From a bacterium (GTDB lineage Bacteria; CLD3; SB21), in assembly GCA_013360215.1 (NCBI GenBank), contig JABWCP010000008.1, positions 62,001 through 126,000 of the forward strand: a stretch of DNA of 64,000 nucleotides. Reading direction: 5' to 3'. A program made the translations under genes and the position numbers. Below the pieces are notes generated by a model. It had not been told where the DNA came from and made no database searches. It saw nothing but the letters and a program-made list of their open reading frames with translations. Of this stretch, positions 16,610 through 24,919 are shown piece after piece; the first letter of the stretch is position 1; every line of letters begins with the position of its first letter.

Positions 16610-16822
16610 ATGGCCGCTGCAGACCAGTCGCTAAAAGAAAAACCGTGCCTTAATAAGAACAAGATCGAGATGGATTTTGTAAATATGAATGCCGATGTAA
16701 CCGAAATGCTTAATCGCGTATCAAAGAATACCCAAAAAACAGTATCCGAATTGCGCAATACAGAGATGGATCAACATAAAATGATTTCAGTGCTTAGTCG
16801 GTTGTTTCATAAAACGATTTAA
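16610..16822 (+). CDS. Possible small hypothetical protein
   Basis: The reading frame gives about 70 residues from this ATG (80 from an in-frame TTG at 16580). It is charged, probably helical, with a VTEMLNRVSKNTQKTVSEL stretch that could form a short coiled coil. I do not recognise a family. There is no ribosome binding site. It is the only plus-strand candidate in the 507 bases between the methylase and the EamA transporter; the rest (16823-17019) holds nothing I can name. It may be spurious. Confidence 0.3.
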   Translation: MAAADQSLKEKPCLNKNKIEMDFVNMNADVTEMLNRVSKNTQKTVSELRNTEMDQHKMISVLSRLFHKTI

Positions 16823-17019
16823 ACAGTACGATAAAGATTGGAATCATAACTGTTTTTGCTCTTTTTCTATCCTCATTTAACCCTTGTTGTGAGATTCATC
16901 TCCCAAGATTTATAGTTTCGCCAATCCTCATCATTTTGACGCGCATTCTCGTTGCATTCTTTTTTTTCATAACGTTCAAATCATCGGATCGCGCTGAATG
17001 CGATAGTTTCGTTTTCCCC

Positions 17020-17874
17020 TTACACGTCCGTCGGTACGCTTGATCCGGTACGTGCCGCGCCGACACTTGCCGCTACTACCGCACCGATCGCAATACATTG
17101 GGACAGCGTGAGGTATTCGTCGAGCAGCAAAAAACCGATCACCGCAGCGTACGCAGGTTCCATACTCATCAGTATGCCAAAAACTTTGGGAGGCATACGG
17201 CGTAGTGCTTCGATCTCAAAACTGAACGGAATCACCGAGGACAAAAACGCAACCACTAAAGCAAAAGGCAGTACGGGAATGATATTGAGCCACTGGGGTG
17301 CGTCGGCGATTTTGACGGGTATCAGCACCAAACTGCCTACGCACATCGCGATCGTGAGACCGACAGAGCCCGAAGTCGCACTGCCCAACTTCTCACCGAG
17401 TATGATGTACAAACCCCAGCATGCACCCGCCACCAGGGCCAATACAAAACCGACCGGGTCCACATGCCCGCTAAACGGATTGAGTAAGGCTATACCAAAC
17501 GCGGCCAGCGCCACCCATACGAAGTCCAGCGCCCGGCGACTGTGCCAAAGCGCCACTGCTAAAGGACCGATAAATTCGATAGTGACGCACAAGCCGAGCG
17601 GCAAACGCTCCAGCGATAAATAATAGGTGACGCTCATTGCGACCAGCACGATGCCAAAAACAATACTAACCTGCCACTCGTGACGACGGATCGCTCGAAA
17701 AACCGGACGGACCATAATGAGCAGCATGATGGCAGCTAAGGTGACGCGCCAAAAAACTACCGTGATCGCACCAAATTCCGCAAAAAGGGATTTTGCAAGC
17801 GCGGCGCCCCACTGTACGCTGGTCATTGCACAAATAACCAAAAGAATCGGAGGAAAACGTTGGAGAAGTTTCAT
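17020..17874 (-). CDS. EamA family transporter (RhtA-like)
   Basis: This is a 284-residue inner-membrane protein of about ten predicted helices in two EamA repeats. The first repeat has WGAALAKSLFAEFGAITVVFWR and the second ACWGLYIILGEKLG, followed by a SSVIPFSFEIEALRRMP segment very like that of threonine/homoserine exporter RhtA. Such proteins export amino acids or metabolites down a proton gradient. It is the last of several minus-strand genes but is separated from the next by about 250 bases, so it is likely transcribed on its own. That gap (17875-18123) shows only a small GATCAC/GTGATC inverted repeat near 17942-17956. Confidence 0.88.
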   Translation of the reverse strand: MKLLQRFPPILLVICAMTSVQWGAALAKSLFAEFGAITVVFWRVTLAAIMLLIMVRPVFRAIRRHEWQVSIVFGIVLVAMSVTYYLSLERLPLGLCVTIEFIGPLAVALWHSRRALDFVWVALAAFGIALLNPFSGHVDPVGFVLALVAGACWGLYIILGEKLGSATSGSVGLTIAMCVGSLVLIPVKIADAPQWLNIIPVLPFALVVAFLSSVIPFSFEIEALRRMPPKVFGILMSMEPAYAAVIGFLLLDEYLTLSQCIAIGAVVAASVGAARTGSSVPTDV

Positions 17875-18123
17875 CGTTGTTTATGTTTTAGAGCGTTTGA
17901 TATCTGACGTGTTTCTAAAGCCGTCATACCGGAATCATGCACGATCACATCGTGATCCCATCCGTAAGAGCGAGAAGCCCTGCAAGTGTACGTACTCACG
18001 CAACGTTTGTCAAAGGGAATATTACATGTATAGATTACGGGAATGACGTCCCGATTGAAAAGATACATCTATACCACAGCCGACAGGTTTTACTTTTTCA
18101 ATTCTTAACAAAATTCATCAGCG

Positions 18124-18795
18124 CTACGAAACCGGCTTCTCGTACACACCTTTGATCAAAAGCCACACACCCAGCGGAATCTCGAAAAGCGCCATCGGAA
18201 TCCACGTATATTGTGCCGTAGAACTTGAAATGAATCCTGCTAAACTAAGTGGCATGCTAAAAATTAGCAGTACCGATGCAATGACTCCCAACCATGCTAA
18301 CATCGTCGGTATCATTTTTCCGCGCAACATCAGTCCGCAGAAAAATAAACTTCCGATGGCAAATAATGTCGCTGCGATCGTGACATTCCATTGACGAATT
18401 TTCTGCAAAAGCGATGCAAATGTTTGTACGGCGGCATTGCTTGTCACGACCTGATCCGATGAACTTAACCACAAAAGGCTCAACGTTGCTGTCATACCCA
18501 ATACACCCAAAAAACTTTCTGCTAAACGAAATGCCAACCCCAAACGCGCAATATCCTGATCTTCATCGCGTGTAATGGCGTATTGCGTGATGGCCAAGGT
18601 TACAGCGACAATAATAACTACAAACGTTAGCAAAAAATTGATCCTGATACGTGCGGCATGCTCGGCCATCAGAATCATACGTTGAGTGATTTCGTCTGCA
18701 GTCGTCACACCGGCGATCATCATCATGGCAATCCCAATGATGATATACAAAAGAAATGCAGCTCCGGCAACACGGGCGTTGGTTTGACGTGTCAT
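18124..18795 (-). CDS. DUF4386 family membrane protein (copy 1)
   Basis: This 223-residue protein with about six membrane helices begins RQTNARVAGAAFLLYIIIGI, the usual N-terminus of DUF4386. Function of the family is unknown. A GGAG ribosome binding site precedes the ATG at 18795. It is the last of three tandem paralogues on the minus strand (with 18832-19386 and 19433-20155), which share the ending GVWLLIKG-type helix preceded by an IPL/ITLGFWLL segment. All three probably form one transcript. Confidence 0.8.
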   Translation of the reverse strand: MTRQTNARVAGAAFLLYIIIGIAMMMIAGVTTADEITQRMILMAEHAARIRINFLLTFVVIIVAVTLAITQYAITRDEDQDIARLGLAFRLAESFLGVLGMTATLSLLWLSSSDQVVTSNAAVQTFASLLQKIRQWNVTIAATLFAIGSLFFCGLMLRGKMIPTMLAWLGVIASVLLIFSMPLSLAGFISSSTAQYTWIPMALFEIPLGVWLLIKGVYEKPVS

Positions 18796-18831
18796 AAGTT
18801 TATCTCCAAGGATTATTCATACCTGATCAGT

Positions 18832-19386
18832 TTATTTGTTCGTCAACGATTCCCATGCATTCATATCCAATCCTTTGATCAATAGCCACAGGATCAGTAC
18901 ACCTTCACCGAGCATTCCGGGAATCATATTAAATGGATTTAGTGATCTGGCAAACTCGGGATGAATAAATGTCAACCAACCGACGCCGGCAAACATCATA
19001 AGTGCACCTACGATCTTGGGAAGATACATCGAACGGAATATCAAATAACCGAGTATGAAACAATGACCACCAAAAAAAACTAAGGATTGTATGTAGATCG
19101 TCGCTGCTAATCCAAACAGACTCACGATGCATCCGGAAACCCCGAATAGCGCCGCTGTCAACGACATTGTTTTGTTTATCGGACGGAGAAGATAAAAAAA
19201 TAAAATCGAAACTACGATGTAACATACGGATGCCGTTTTATCCAATACGAAGCCGGTCGTCGTATTTCTAAAAGCCAATGATACCGAACCCATCAGAAAT
19301 ACCAGCAGCCAAAAAAATCCGGCCCATCGTGCTTGATGTTGCGGTGATGATAAATATCTCATTGTTGGCATAGGCTTACTTTCCAT
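18832..19386 (-). CDS. DUF4386 family membrane protein (copy 2)
   Basis: This 184-residue, multi-helix membrane protein is shorter than its neighbours. It opens with HQARWAGFFWLLVFLMG and ends with EGVLILWLLIKGLDMNAWES, matching the first and last helices of DUF4386 proteins. It sits 36 bases from copy 1 and 46 bases from copy 3. Being the shortest, it may lack one helix pair, but the frame is intact. No catalytic motif can be seen; a role in membrane physiology would be a guess. Confidence 0.75.
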   Translation of the reverse strand: MESKPMPTMRYLSSPQHQARWAGFFWLLVFLMGSVSLAFRNTTTGFVLDKTASVCYIVVSILFFYLLRPINKTMSLTAALFGVSGCIVSLFGLAATIYIQSLVFFGGHCFILGYLIFRSMYLPKIVGALMMFAGVGWLTFIHPEFARSLNPFNMIPGMLGEGVLILWLLIKGLDMNAWESLTNK

Positions 19387-19432
19387 TTTTTTAACTACCG
19401 TTTATTACCGATCATCAATGTTGGTATCCGGT

Positions 19433-20155
19433 TTATAAAATCGTCTGAGCAGCCTCCGGTATTCTTAATCTCTTGAACAACAACCAAAAGCCTAACGTTA
19501 TTTCAAAAATCACCATCGGAGAGTCGAACCACATGGGGTGAACCGTATTCTGAAAATCCGGATAAACGAGAAACACAAAAGCGCAGAATACGCACCATAA
19601 AGACGATACGATGCCGAAAACAGCCAAACCTTTCGGAATATATTTTGACTTAAACCAAAGGTAGCTGCAAATCGTTGACGCTATGGTCCAGAACGGTAAT
19701 CCGATATAGTAAGCGTTGTAACCGGCATCAAGGTGATGGCGCGCCAAAGCTTGGATTTGCTCTACTTCGAAAACATTCAAATACGGTTTTCCGCTCAAGA
19801 GTTGTAACGCAGCAAGCATATTGAGGGCAGTAATACACCACATCACCATCACTACCGATCTGAAAAAAGCCGCAATTAAAGCCAGAATAAAATTGACGGG
19901 TTTGAGAATCACATAAATCGCCGTGAGAAGTATGCCGATCGTTGCGCCATAGAGCAAATTGCAGGCAACATTTAGTCTGAATAATGTTTCATGCGCCGTA
20001 ATATTTCGTGCGGTTTCTACCGCATTGCCAGGAATGCTAAGACGAAAACTGATACCATAATTTGCAAGTACGACGATCACCATTGCAAAAAGGAAGGTGA
20101 AACCAGCCACTTTTGCAGCTTTGTTTTGCATTCCATCGTTATTTACGGAGAGCAT
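19433..20155 (-). CDS. DUF4386 family membrane protein (copy 3)
   Basis: This 240-residue protein is predicted to have six membrane helices. KAAKVAGFTFLFAMVIVVLANYG is the first helix, and a conserved DAGYNAYYIGLPFW loop/helix follows in the middle. The ATG at 20155 is preceded by a strong AGGAG site (20159-20163 read on the minus strand), making this the likely first gene of the three-gene DUF4386 run. Function unknown. It follows a TPR protein gene on the same strand by 34 bases, so the TPR gene may head the same operon. Confidence 0.8.
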   Translation of the reverse strand: MLSVNNDGMQNKAAKVAGFTFLFAMVIVVLANYGISFRLSIPGNAVETARNITAHETLFRLNVACNLLYGATIGILLTAIYVILKPVNFILALIAAFFRSVVMVMWCITALNMLAALQLLSGKPYLNVFEVEQIQALARHHLDAGYNAYYIGLPFWTIASTICSYLWFKSKYIPKGLAVFGIVSSLWCVFCAFVFLVYPDFQNTVHPMWFDSPMVIFEITLGFWLLFKRLRIPEAAQTIL

Positions 20156-20189
20156 TATTCTCCTCCCGATTTACGCGATTGTTTGTTAC

Positions 20190-21161
20190 TCAGTTTTTTA
20201 TTTTCTCTCGGGCTTCATCCGATTTGGAACCGGAGGGAACCAGAGCTATGTAGCGCCGATACTGCGCTTTCGCTTCTTCTATCATGTTTTTCTTTTCGTA
20301 GCACTGCGCAAGATTGAATACCGACGCTGAAAACGTTGGATCCAGTGCGACGGCTTTTTTAAAACTTTCGATGGCTTCGTCTAATTGGTTATTCGCGATA
20401 AAGCCGTCACCAAGACTATCAAATGAATTGGCATTCGTCGGATCCACTTCGGTCAATTTTTGGAATTGTTTCACCGCATCAGCAGGACGTTTTAGTTTCA
20501 CGTAAAGATAACCCAACTGATGATAAGCGCCGGGAAGCGACGGATCGGCCGCTATAGCTTTGAAAAAATAATTTTCGGCAGACGCATCGTCTTTTTCATT
20601 GGTTGCGATCTGCGCATACGCTATGTACCCCCGCGCAGCATTATACTTGACCAGCGCTCCCGCTTGCGCCTTAGCTTTTTCGATACTACCACCCATAAAT
20701 CCGGGCGCCATGATGTAAAATTGAATTAGATTATAACGCGCATCCACGTGTGTCGGTTCAAGTTCGATTGTTTTTTCCAATTGATTGCGGATTTTTGTCG
20801 CCAGATAGGCTTGCTTAATGGGGTTACTGCGCATGGCTCTGACTCCCAGAACGCCGGAATATAAAAAGTGGTATTGCGCGTTGGACTCGTCGTTTTCCGT
20901 GGCCGTCTCGAGAAGTTCACTCGCTTTGTCAAGATCACCGACATAGCGCCAATAAATCATACCCAAGTAATAGTTGGCCTCAGCGTTTTTTTCATTCCCA
21001 TTGAGAATTCCTTCGAATATGGGTTTGGCTTCGCTATACCGCTTATTTTTAAATAATTCGCGACCCCGTTCGATATCCGATTGTGCAGTAACCACAGTGA
21101 TTCCGGAGAGCAGCAGGAGTCCAAACAAATACAACCAAGAGCTGGTAACTTTGAAGTTCAC
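20190..21161 (-). CDS. Exported tetratricopeptide-repeat protein
   Basis: This 323-residue protein has a GTG start preceded by AGGA. A signal peptide covers about residues 1-26 (LYLFGLLLLSGITVVTAQ). At least six TPR units follow, for example ANYYLGMIYWRYVGDLDKA, YHQLGYLYVKLKRPADA, FDSLGDGFIANNQLDEA and VFNLAQCYEKKNMIEEA. It presumably acts as a periplasmic or outer-membrane scaffold. The 70-base gap upstream contains ATTATTCGTAATT (21180-21192), identical to part of the repeat before padR, so expression may be linked to the PadR regulator. Confidence 0.88.
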   Translation of the reverse strand: MNFKVTSSWLYLFGLLLLSGITVVTAQSDIERGRELFKNKRYSEAKPIFEGILNGNEKNAEANYYLGMIYWRYVGDLDKASELLETATENDESNAQYHFLYSGVLGVRAMRSNPIKQAYLATKIRNQLEKTIELEPTHVDARYNLIQFYIMAPGFMGGSIEKAKAQAGALVKYNAARGYIAYAQIATNEKDDASAENYFFKAIAADPSLPGAYHQLGYLYVKLKRPADAVKQFQKLTEVDPTNANSFDSLGDGFIANNQLDEAIESFKKAVALDPTFSASVFNLAQCYEKKNMIEEAKAQYRRYIALVPSGSKSDEAREKIKN

Positions 21162-21179
21162 GACGATTTCCTTTCGATG

Positions 21180-21192
21180 ATTATTCGTAATT
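21180..21192. promoter_or_regulatory. Candidate PadR-type operator before the TPR gene
   Basis: ATTATTCGTAATT is identical to 24242-24254 in the repeat before padR, and a second ATTATTCG-like word follows at once (21191-21198, TTATTCG). It lies 19 bases upstream of the GTG start. The motif is AT-rich, so a chance match is possible. Confidence 0.35.
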
Positions 21193-21230
21193 ATTCGTTG
21201 AATATCTTACGAAAGCCGCATGAAAATGTT

Positions 21231-23840
21231 TTATTCCGTTCTCAATCCTTCTACGGGATTCGATTTCAGAATACGGTGTATCTGAATCAAAAGCGACAAC
21301 GCCAGAACAAGAACCAGTGCAAGCGCAGCAATGAAAACACCGGTATAGCTGACGGGCATGTGATACGGGTATGAAGCGACAAGCAAATGCGTTGCAAACA
21401 AATAACTCAATGGCATGCCAACTAATAGCGCTGCACCGTAAAGCAGCGTATAAGGACGCGAAAGAAGAGCCGATATCGAAAAAGCTTCGGCGCCAAGTAC
21501 TTTGCGAATGCTGAACTCTTTTATACGCCCCGTAACATTATAGGTGATAAGGCCATACAGACCGAGTCCTGCCATAGCCACTGCAAAAAAAGCAAATATG
21601 CGCCAAACCAATCCATGAATTCCGATCGTTTCATAATACCGGCCCCAAACATCTTCCTGATAACCGCCATCAAAGGGTATTTCAGGAAACAGGGATGACC
21701 AATGATTTTTTAAAATGCGATACATCTCAGGCTGTGTACCCGGCCGCACTTTAACGGACAGAAAACGCGTAATGTCCGGTGAGGCAACGCGAAATAATGT
21801 CGGCCGTATTGCCGAAGAAAAGTCGTACACGTGGATGTCCTGTGTTACGCCGATCACGCTATACTCCGTACTATCAATACGTAATTTATGGCCGATGGGA
21901 TTTTCTAAATTTAAGTGCTTCACCATGGTCTCATTGATCACGATACTGCGCTGATCGGCTTGGGCTTCGTCAGGAAAATATCGGCCTCTGCTGATGGGAA
22001 TTCCCATGGTCTGAAAATAATGCGCATCAACAAATAATTGATCCACCTCATAAGCTCGTTCCGGTCTCTGAATAAGCGTAGTCACGTGTTTTTTGCCGAG
22101 GTGGTGTGTCGAGCCCGAAATCGAGAGTACATTAGGTTCTTGTAATAACTTAGACCGTAATTGTTCAAATGCGGATCGGTCTGGAACGGCAGTGTATAAT
22201 ACTTCACGATTTTCATATCCCCAACTGCGGTTCGACAAAAAATCAGTATTCCGCGTGAAATCAACGGCACAGGTCATAAACATGCATGCCAGTACCAACT
22301 GGATGGACAGGAGTACTTTAGTGAGAGGATTATTTTTACCAAACCGCACAGAGCCTTTCAGAATACCGGCAGCATGAAACCGTGAAATATACAACGCAGG
22401 ATAAATGCCCGATGCGATACTCGTGACTACTAAAACGACCGCCAAAAAAATCCAAAGCTTGGGATCTAAAAATTCGAAGCCCATACTGAAATGCCAGAGA
22501 TATTCGAATCCCGGAATAAAAATATGTGTCGCGAGAATATAGCCGCCAATCATGGCGAACAATGTGATTACCAAATTTTCAGCTAAAAACTGTACGGAGA
22601 TAACACTGCGCGTGGCGCCGATAGATTTTCTAATACCGATCTCTTTCAATCGTTTGGCAGCGGATACGATCGCAATGTTGATATAGTTAAAGCATGCTAA
22701 TGCCAGCATCAATAAAGTGATCGCCGTGAGATAATAGATAGTAGTGTAGTTATCTTCCGTACTGCGGGAAATATCGTCTCGGATTCGGTGCGCACGCTGA
22801 TGAAGCGTAGCCAAAGGTTCAAAAACAAATGATGTGATAGCCCAGTCGCGGGAAGCGGCAGCATTATGCGCGTTTTGATATGCCGCCATGTTTCGCTGTA
22901 CTATGGAAACATCTTCCGGATGTTCGATGCGTACCAGTGTTGCCTGTACCATAGTTTTCCAATCCGTCACATCGTATGAAGGATCAGCCGATTGGAGGTT
23001 TTCAAAGCGAACCAGAAAATGAAAACTGATCGTACGTGCTTTCGGAAAGGCTTCGGCGACACCACCGACGGTAAAAAGTCCGCTGCGCTCCCCGTCAAAC
23101 TTGATCAGCATGGTTTTACCGACGGGGTTTTCCGATCCGAAATATTTGACGGCCATTTCTTCACTCAGAATGATGCTATTCATATCCCGTAGCGCATTAG
23201 TCTGTCCCCATTTAAGCGGAAACGTCAGCATTTCCAAAAATTCCGGATCGACAAAACGCAGACGTTCATTAAACACCAGATCACCGTATTTGATAATTAC
23301 ATTTCGATCTTCGACGCGACAGGTTTGTTTTATCTGCGGAAAATCTTTTCGGAGTACGGCGCCGAGCGGAGCCGGCGAACGGCCAAACTGCTGATCGGAT
23401 CCGTCCCTATTGGCATAAAACGTGGTGAGATACACTTCATTTTTATGTGTATGAAACTGATCCATACTATAAGTCCAGCGCGAAAAAGCGTACGTGAAAA
23501 TACAAATCCCGATCGCCGCCGAAAGCCCGAAAATATTGATAAACGACTGAAACGGCTGACGCATCAGACTACGGAATGAGATTTTGAAATAATTACGAAA
23601 CATCGCCGGGTGATGCTGGATATGAAATGAACCGATGTGTCTGAGAAGGGACGGCCTGACAAGCGTTAACGCATTCCATATAAAATACATCCGGGCTTTG
23701 AACGCCGACATTTGTTCGATATCGTCGGCAAAAAGTTCTTCCAGATCGCCTTCTATTTCTTCGAGGTATTCTTTTTTTAGAAGAAATCGCAGTACAGTGA
23801 TCGGCCAACGCGGCGGTTGAATGGATTCGGGTGTATGCAT
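21231..23840 (-). CDS. MacB/FtsX-type ABC transporter permease with permease-prefix domain
   Basis: The protein has 869 residues from ATG 23840; an upstream in-frame extension overlaps padR and is unlikely. Residues about 1-60 form the permease-prefix domain (PPRWPITVLRFLLKK, then EIEGDLEELF). Two copies of the MacB periplasmic domain plus FtsX transmembrane domain follow. The first FtsX block contains RLKEIGIRKSIGATR and the second RIKEFSIRKVLGAEA, both typical cytoplasmic loops. Such permeases work with a separate ATPase, which is not in the window. The ATG lies 7 bases after the padR stop, so the two are an operon. Confidence 0.9.
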   Translation of the reverse strand: MHTPESIQPPRWPITVLRFLLKKEYLEEIEGDLEELFADDIEQMSAFKARMYFIWNALTLVRPSLLRHIGSFHIQHHPAMFRNYFKISFRSLMRQPFQSFINIFGLSAAIGICIFTYAFSRWTYSMDQFHTHKNEVYLTTFYANRDGSDQQFGRSPAPLGAVLRKDFPQIKQTCRVEDRNVIIKYGDLVFNERLRFVDPEFLEMLTFPLKWGQTNALRDMNSIILSEEMAVKYFGSENPVGKTMLIKFDGERSGLFTVGGVAEAFPKARTISFHFLVRFENLQSADPSYDVTDWKTMVQATLVRIEHPEDVSIVQRNMAAYQNAHNAAASRDWAITSFVFEPLATLHQRAHRIRDDISRSTEDNYTTIYYLTAITLLMLALACFNYINIAIVSAAKRLKEIGIRKSIGATRSVISVQFLAENLVITLFAMIGGYILATHIFIPGFEYLWHFSMGFEFLDPKLWIFLAVVLVVTSIASGIYPALYISRFHAAGILKGSVRFGKNNPLTKVLLSIQLVLACMFMTCAVDFTRNTDFLSNRSWGYENREVLYTAVPDRSAFEQLRSKLLQEPNVLSISGSTHHLGKKHVTTLIQRPERAYEVDQLFVDAHYFQTMGIPISRGRYFPDEAQADQRSIVINETMVKHLNLENPIGHKLRIDSTEYSVIGVTQDIHVYDFSSAIRPTLFRVASPDITRFLSVKVRPGTQPEMYRILKNHWSSLFPEIPFDGGYQEDVWGRYYETIGIHGLVWRIFAFFAVAMAGLGLYGLITYNVTGRIKEFSIRKVLGAEAFSISALLSRPYTLLYGAALLVGMPLSYLFATHLLVASYPYHMPVSYTGVFIAALALVLVLALSLLIQIHRILKSNPVEGLRTE

Positions 23841-23847
23841 ATTTACC

Positions 23848-24174
23848 TCACGTATGAACAAGTCGGGGCATGGAATTCCACAGCCCGGCCCGAATGGATT
23901 TGAGTTCCGATAACACGCGGTGTGCTGCCGGAGTCGCCGTATAAATACGTTTACGTTTACCGCCTCGTTTCTGCGTAGGCTCACCAAATACGGAAGTGAG
24001 ATAACCTTTCTCCTCCATCCGCTTTAGAGCGGATTGGATCGAACCGACGCTCAATGTTTCGTTCAGGCGTTCTTCCAGTTCTCGTTTTATTTCCACACCG
24101 TAGGCATCCTTGCGCAATGCGATCACGGTAAGCAATACCAATTCTTCAAATTCGCCGAGTTTCGTTTTTTTCAT
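23848..24174 (-). CDS. PadR family transcriptional regulator
   Basis: This 108-residue winged-helix protein shows the family hallmarks: LGEFEELVLLTVIAL, AYGVEIKRELEER, then SIQSALKRMEEKGYLTS for the recognition helix and wing, and GGKRKRIYTATPAAHRVL. It is of the size common for PadR proteins paired with prefix-domain permeases. It probably represses itself and the permease, and may act at the direct repeats just upstream (24191-24208 and 24241-24258). Confidence 0.9.
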   Translation of the reverse strand: MKKTKLGEFEELVLLTVIALRKDAYGVEIKRELEERLNETLSVGSIQSALKRMEEKGYLTSVFGEPTQKRGGKRKRIYTATPAAHRVLSELKSIRAGLWNSMPRLVHT

Positions 24175-24190
24175 GATGTTAATGTCTTTA

Positions 24191-24258
24191 TATTATTCGC
24201 AATTGCAGACAATATAAATATACAATATCGAATTGCAATATATTATTCGTAATTGCAG
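24191..24258. promoter_or_regulatory. Paired direct repeats upstream of padR (candidate operator)
   Basis: TATTATTCGCAATTGCAG at 24191-24208 and TATTATTCGTAATTGCAG at 24241-24258 differ at one of 18 bases and start exactly 50 bases apart, about five helical turns. Between them are further AATTGCAAT words. The location just upstream of the padR ATG (24174, minus strand) fits autoregulation. Confidence 0.55.
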
Positions 24259-24652
24259 TTAAAATGTTTCAAAAATTATTTTCTCGTTTTACAGATGCAC
24301 AGATTTTAAGTTGTTTTCAAAATTTAGCCGATTGCTTTAATTATTCTTATAGAGGCGACGTGAAAACCTGTGCGAATTCATAGATATAAATACTGATACA
24401 GATCGTCATACGACTTATAAATAATAATTTTATTCAGAACCAAAATAAATAAGCGAAAAACACACCGATCTATTGTTTTTATAGTGTTTACATGTTTTTT
24501 ATTTTATATTAGGATTAAGGACTCTTTTATATGATTTATATCATTTTTACCTCTTACTTATTTACATACTTTCGATTGTTATTACTCTTCCATTACCATT
24601 CATATCGAAATTAAAATCGTTAAGCATACATACCATATAAGATAGATGTATC
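24259..24652. other. AT-rich intergenic region before the nap operon
   Basis: No gene is visible. The region is strongly AT-rich and should contain the nap promoter. The only clear element is the FNR-like palindrome at 24531-24544. There is no convincing ribosome binding site before the NapD ATG at 24653. Confidence 0.5.
24531..24544. promoter_or_regulatory. FNR/Crp-like palindrome upstream of nap genes
   Basis: ATGAT-TTAT-ATCAT has perfectly inverted half-sites and matches the FNR consensus TTGAT-N4-ATCAA at 8 of 10 fixed positions. It lies about 110 bases upstream of the NapD start, a plausible site for anaerobic activation. The inference rests on sequence only. Confidence 0.4.
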
Positions 24653-24919
24653 ATGCCTGTTAAAAGTTATTTAGCATATCCGATGCAAGATCAACGCGAA
24701 GCGCTTGCCCAAGCGCTGAAAGAATTGCCAAACTGCGAAATAGTTCCATCGGATAATTACGATGTTTTTGTCATCGTAACCGATACATCCGATGATGCGC
24801 AAGAAAAAGAAATAGAAGAAAAATTACTTAAAATCGAAAGCATCCGGTTTCTGAGTTTGGTTTCCGGATACGAAGACCGCACCACTACGAATACGAATAT
24901 GCAAGGAGGCTTGGCATGA
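24653..24919 (+). CDS. napD: NapD-like chaperone for nitrate reductase
   Basis: This 88-residue protein has a ferredoxin-like alpha/beta fold size and layout. Residues 1-10 are a beta strand (VKSYLAYP), followed by a helix, then DVFVIVTDT, a second helix and a strand LSLVSGYED. NapD binds the Tat signal of NapA and delays export until the molybdenum cofactor is inserted. Sequence identity to classical NapD is not obvious to me. The assignment leans on size, fold pattern and a 4-base overlap with napA. Confidence 0.65.
   Translation: MPVKSYLAYPMQDQREALAQALKELPNCEIVPSDNYDVFVIVTDTSDDAQEKEIEEKLLKIESIRFLSLVSGYEDRTTTNTNMQGGLA

Noticed and set aside
23841-23987. N-terminal extension of the permease to 23987
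   Set aside because: It overlaps padR and encodes no permease-prefix sequence; ATG 23840 fits the family start.
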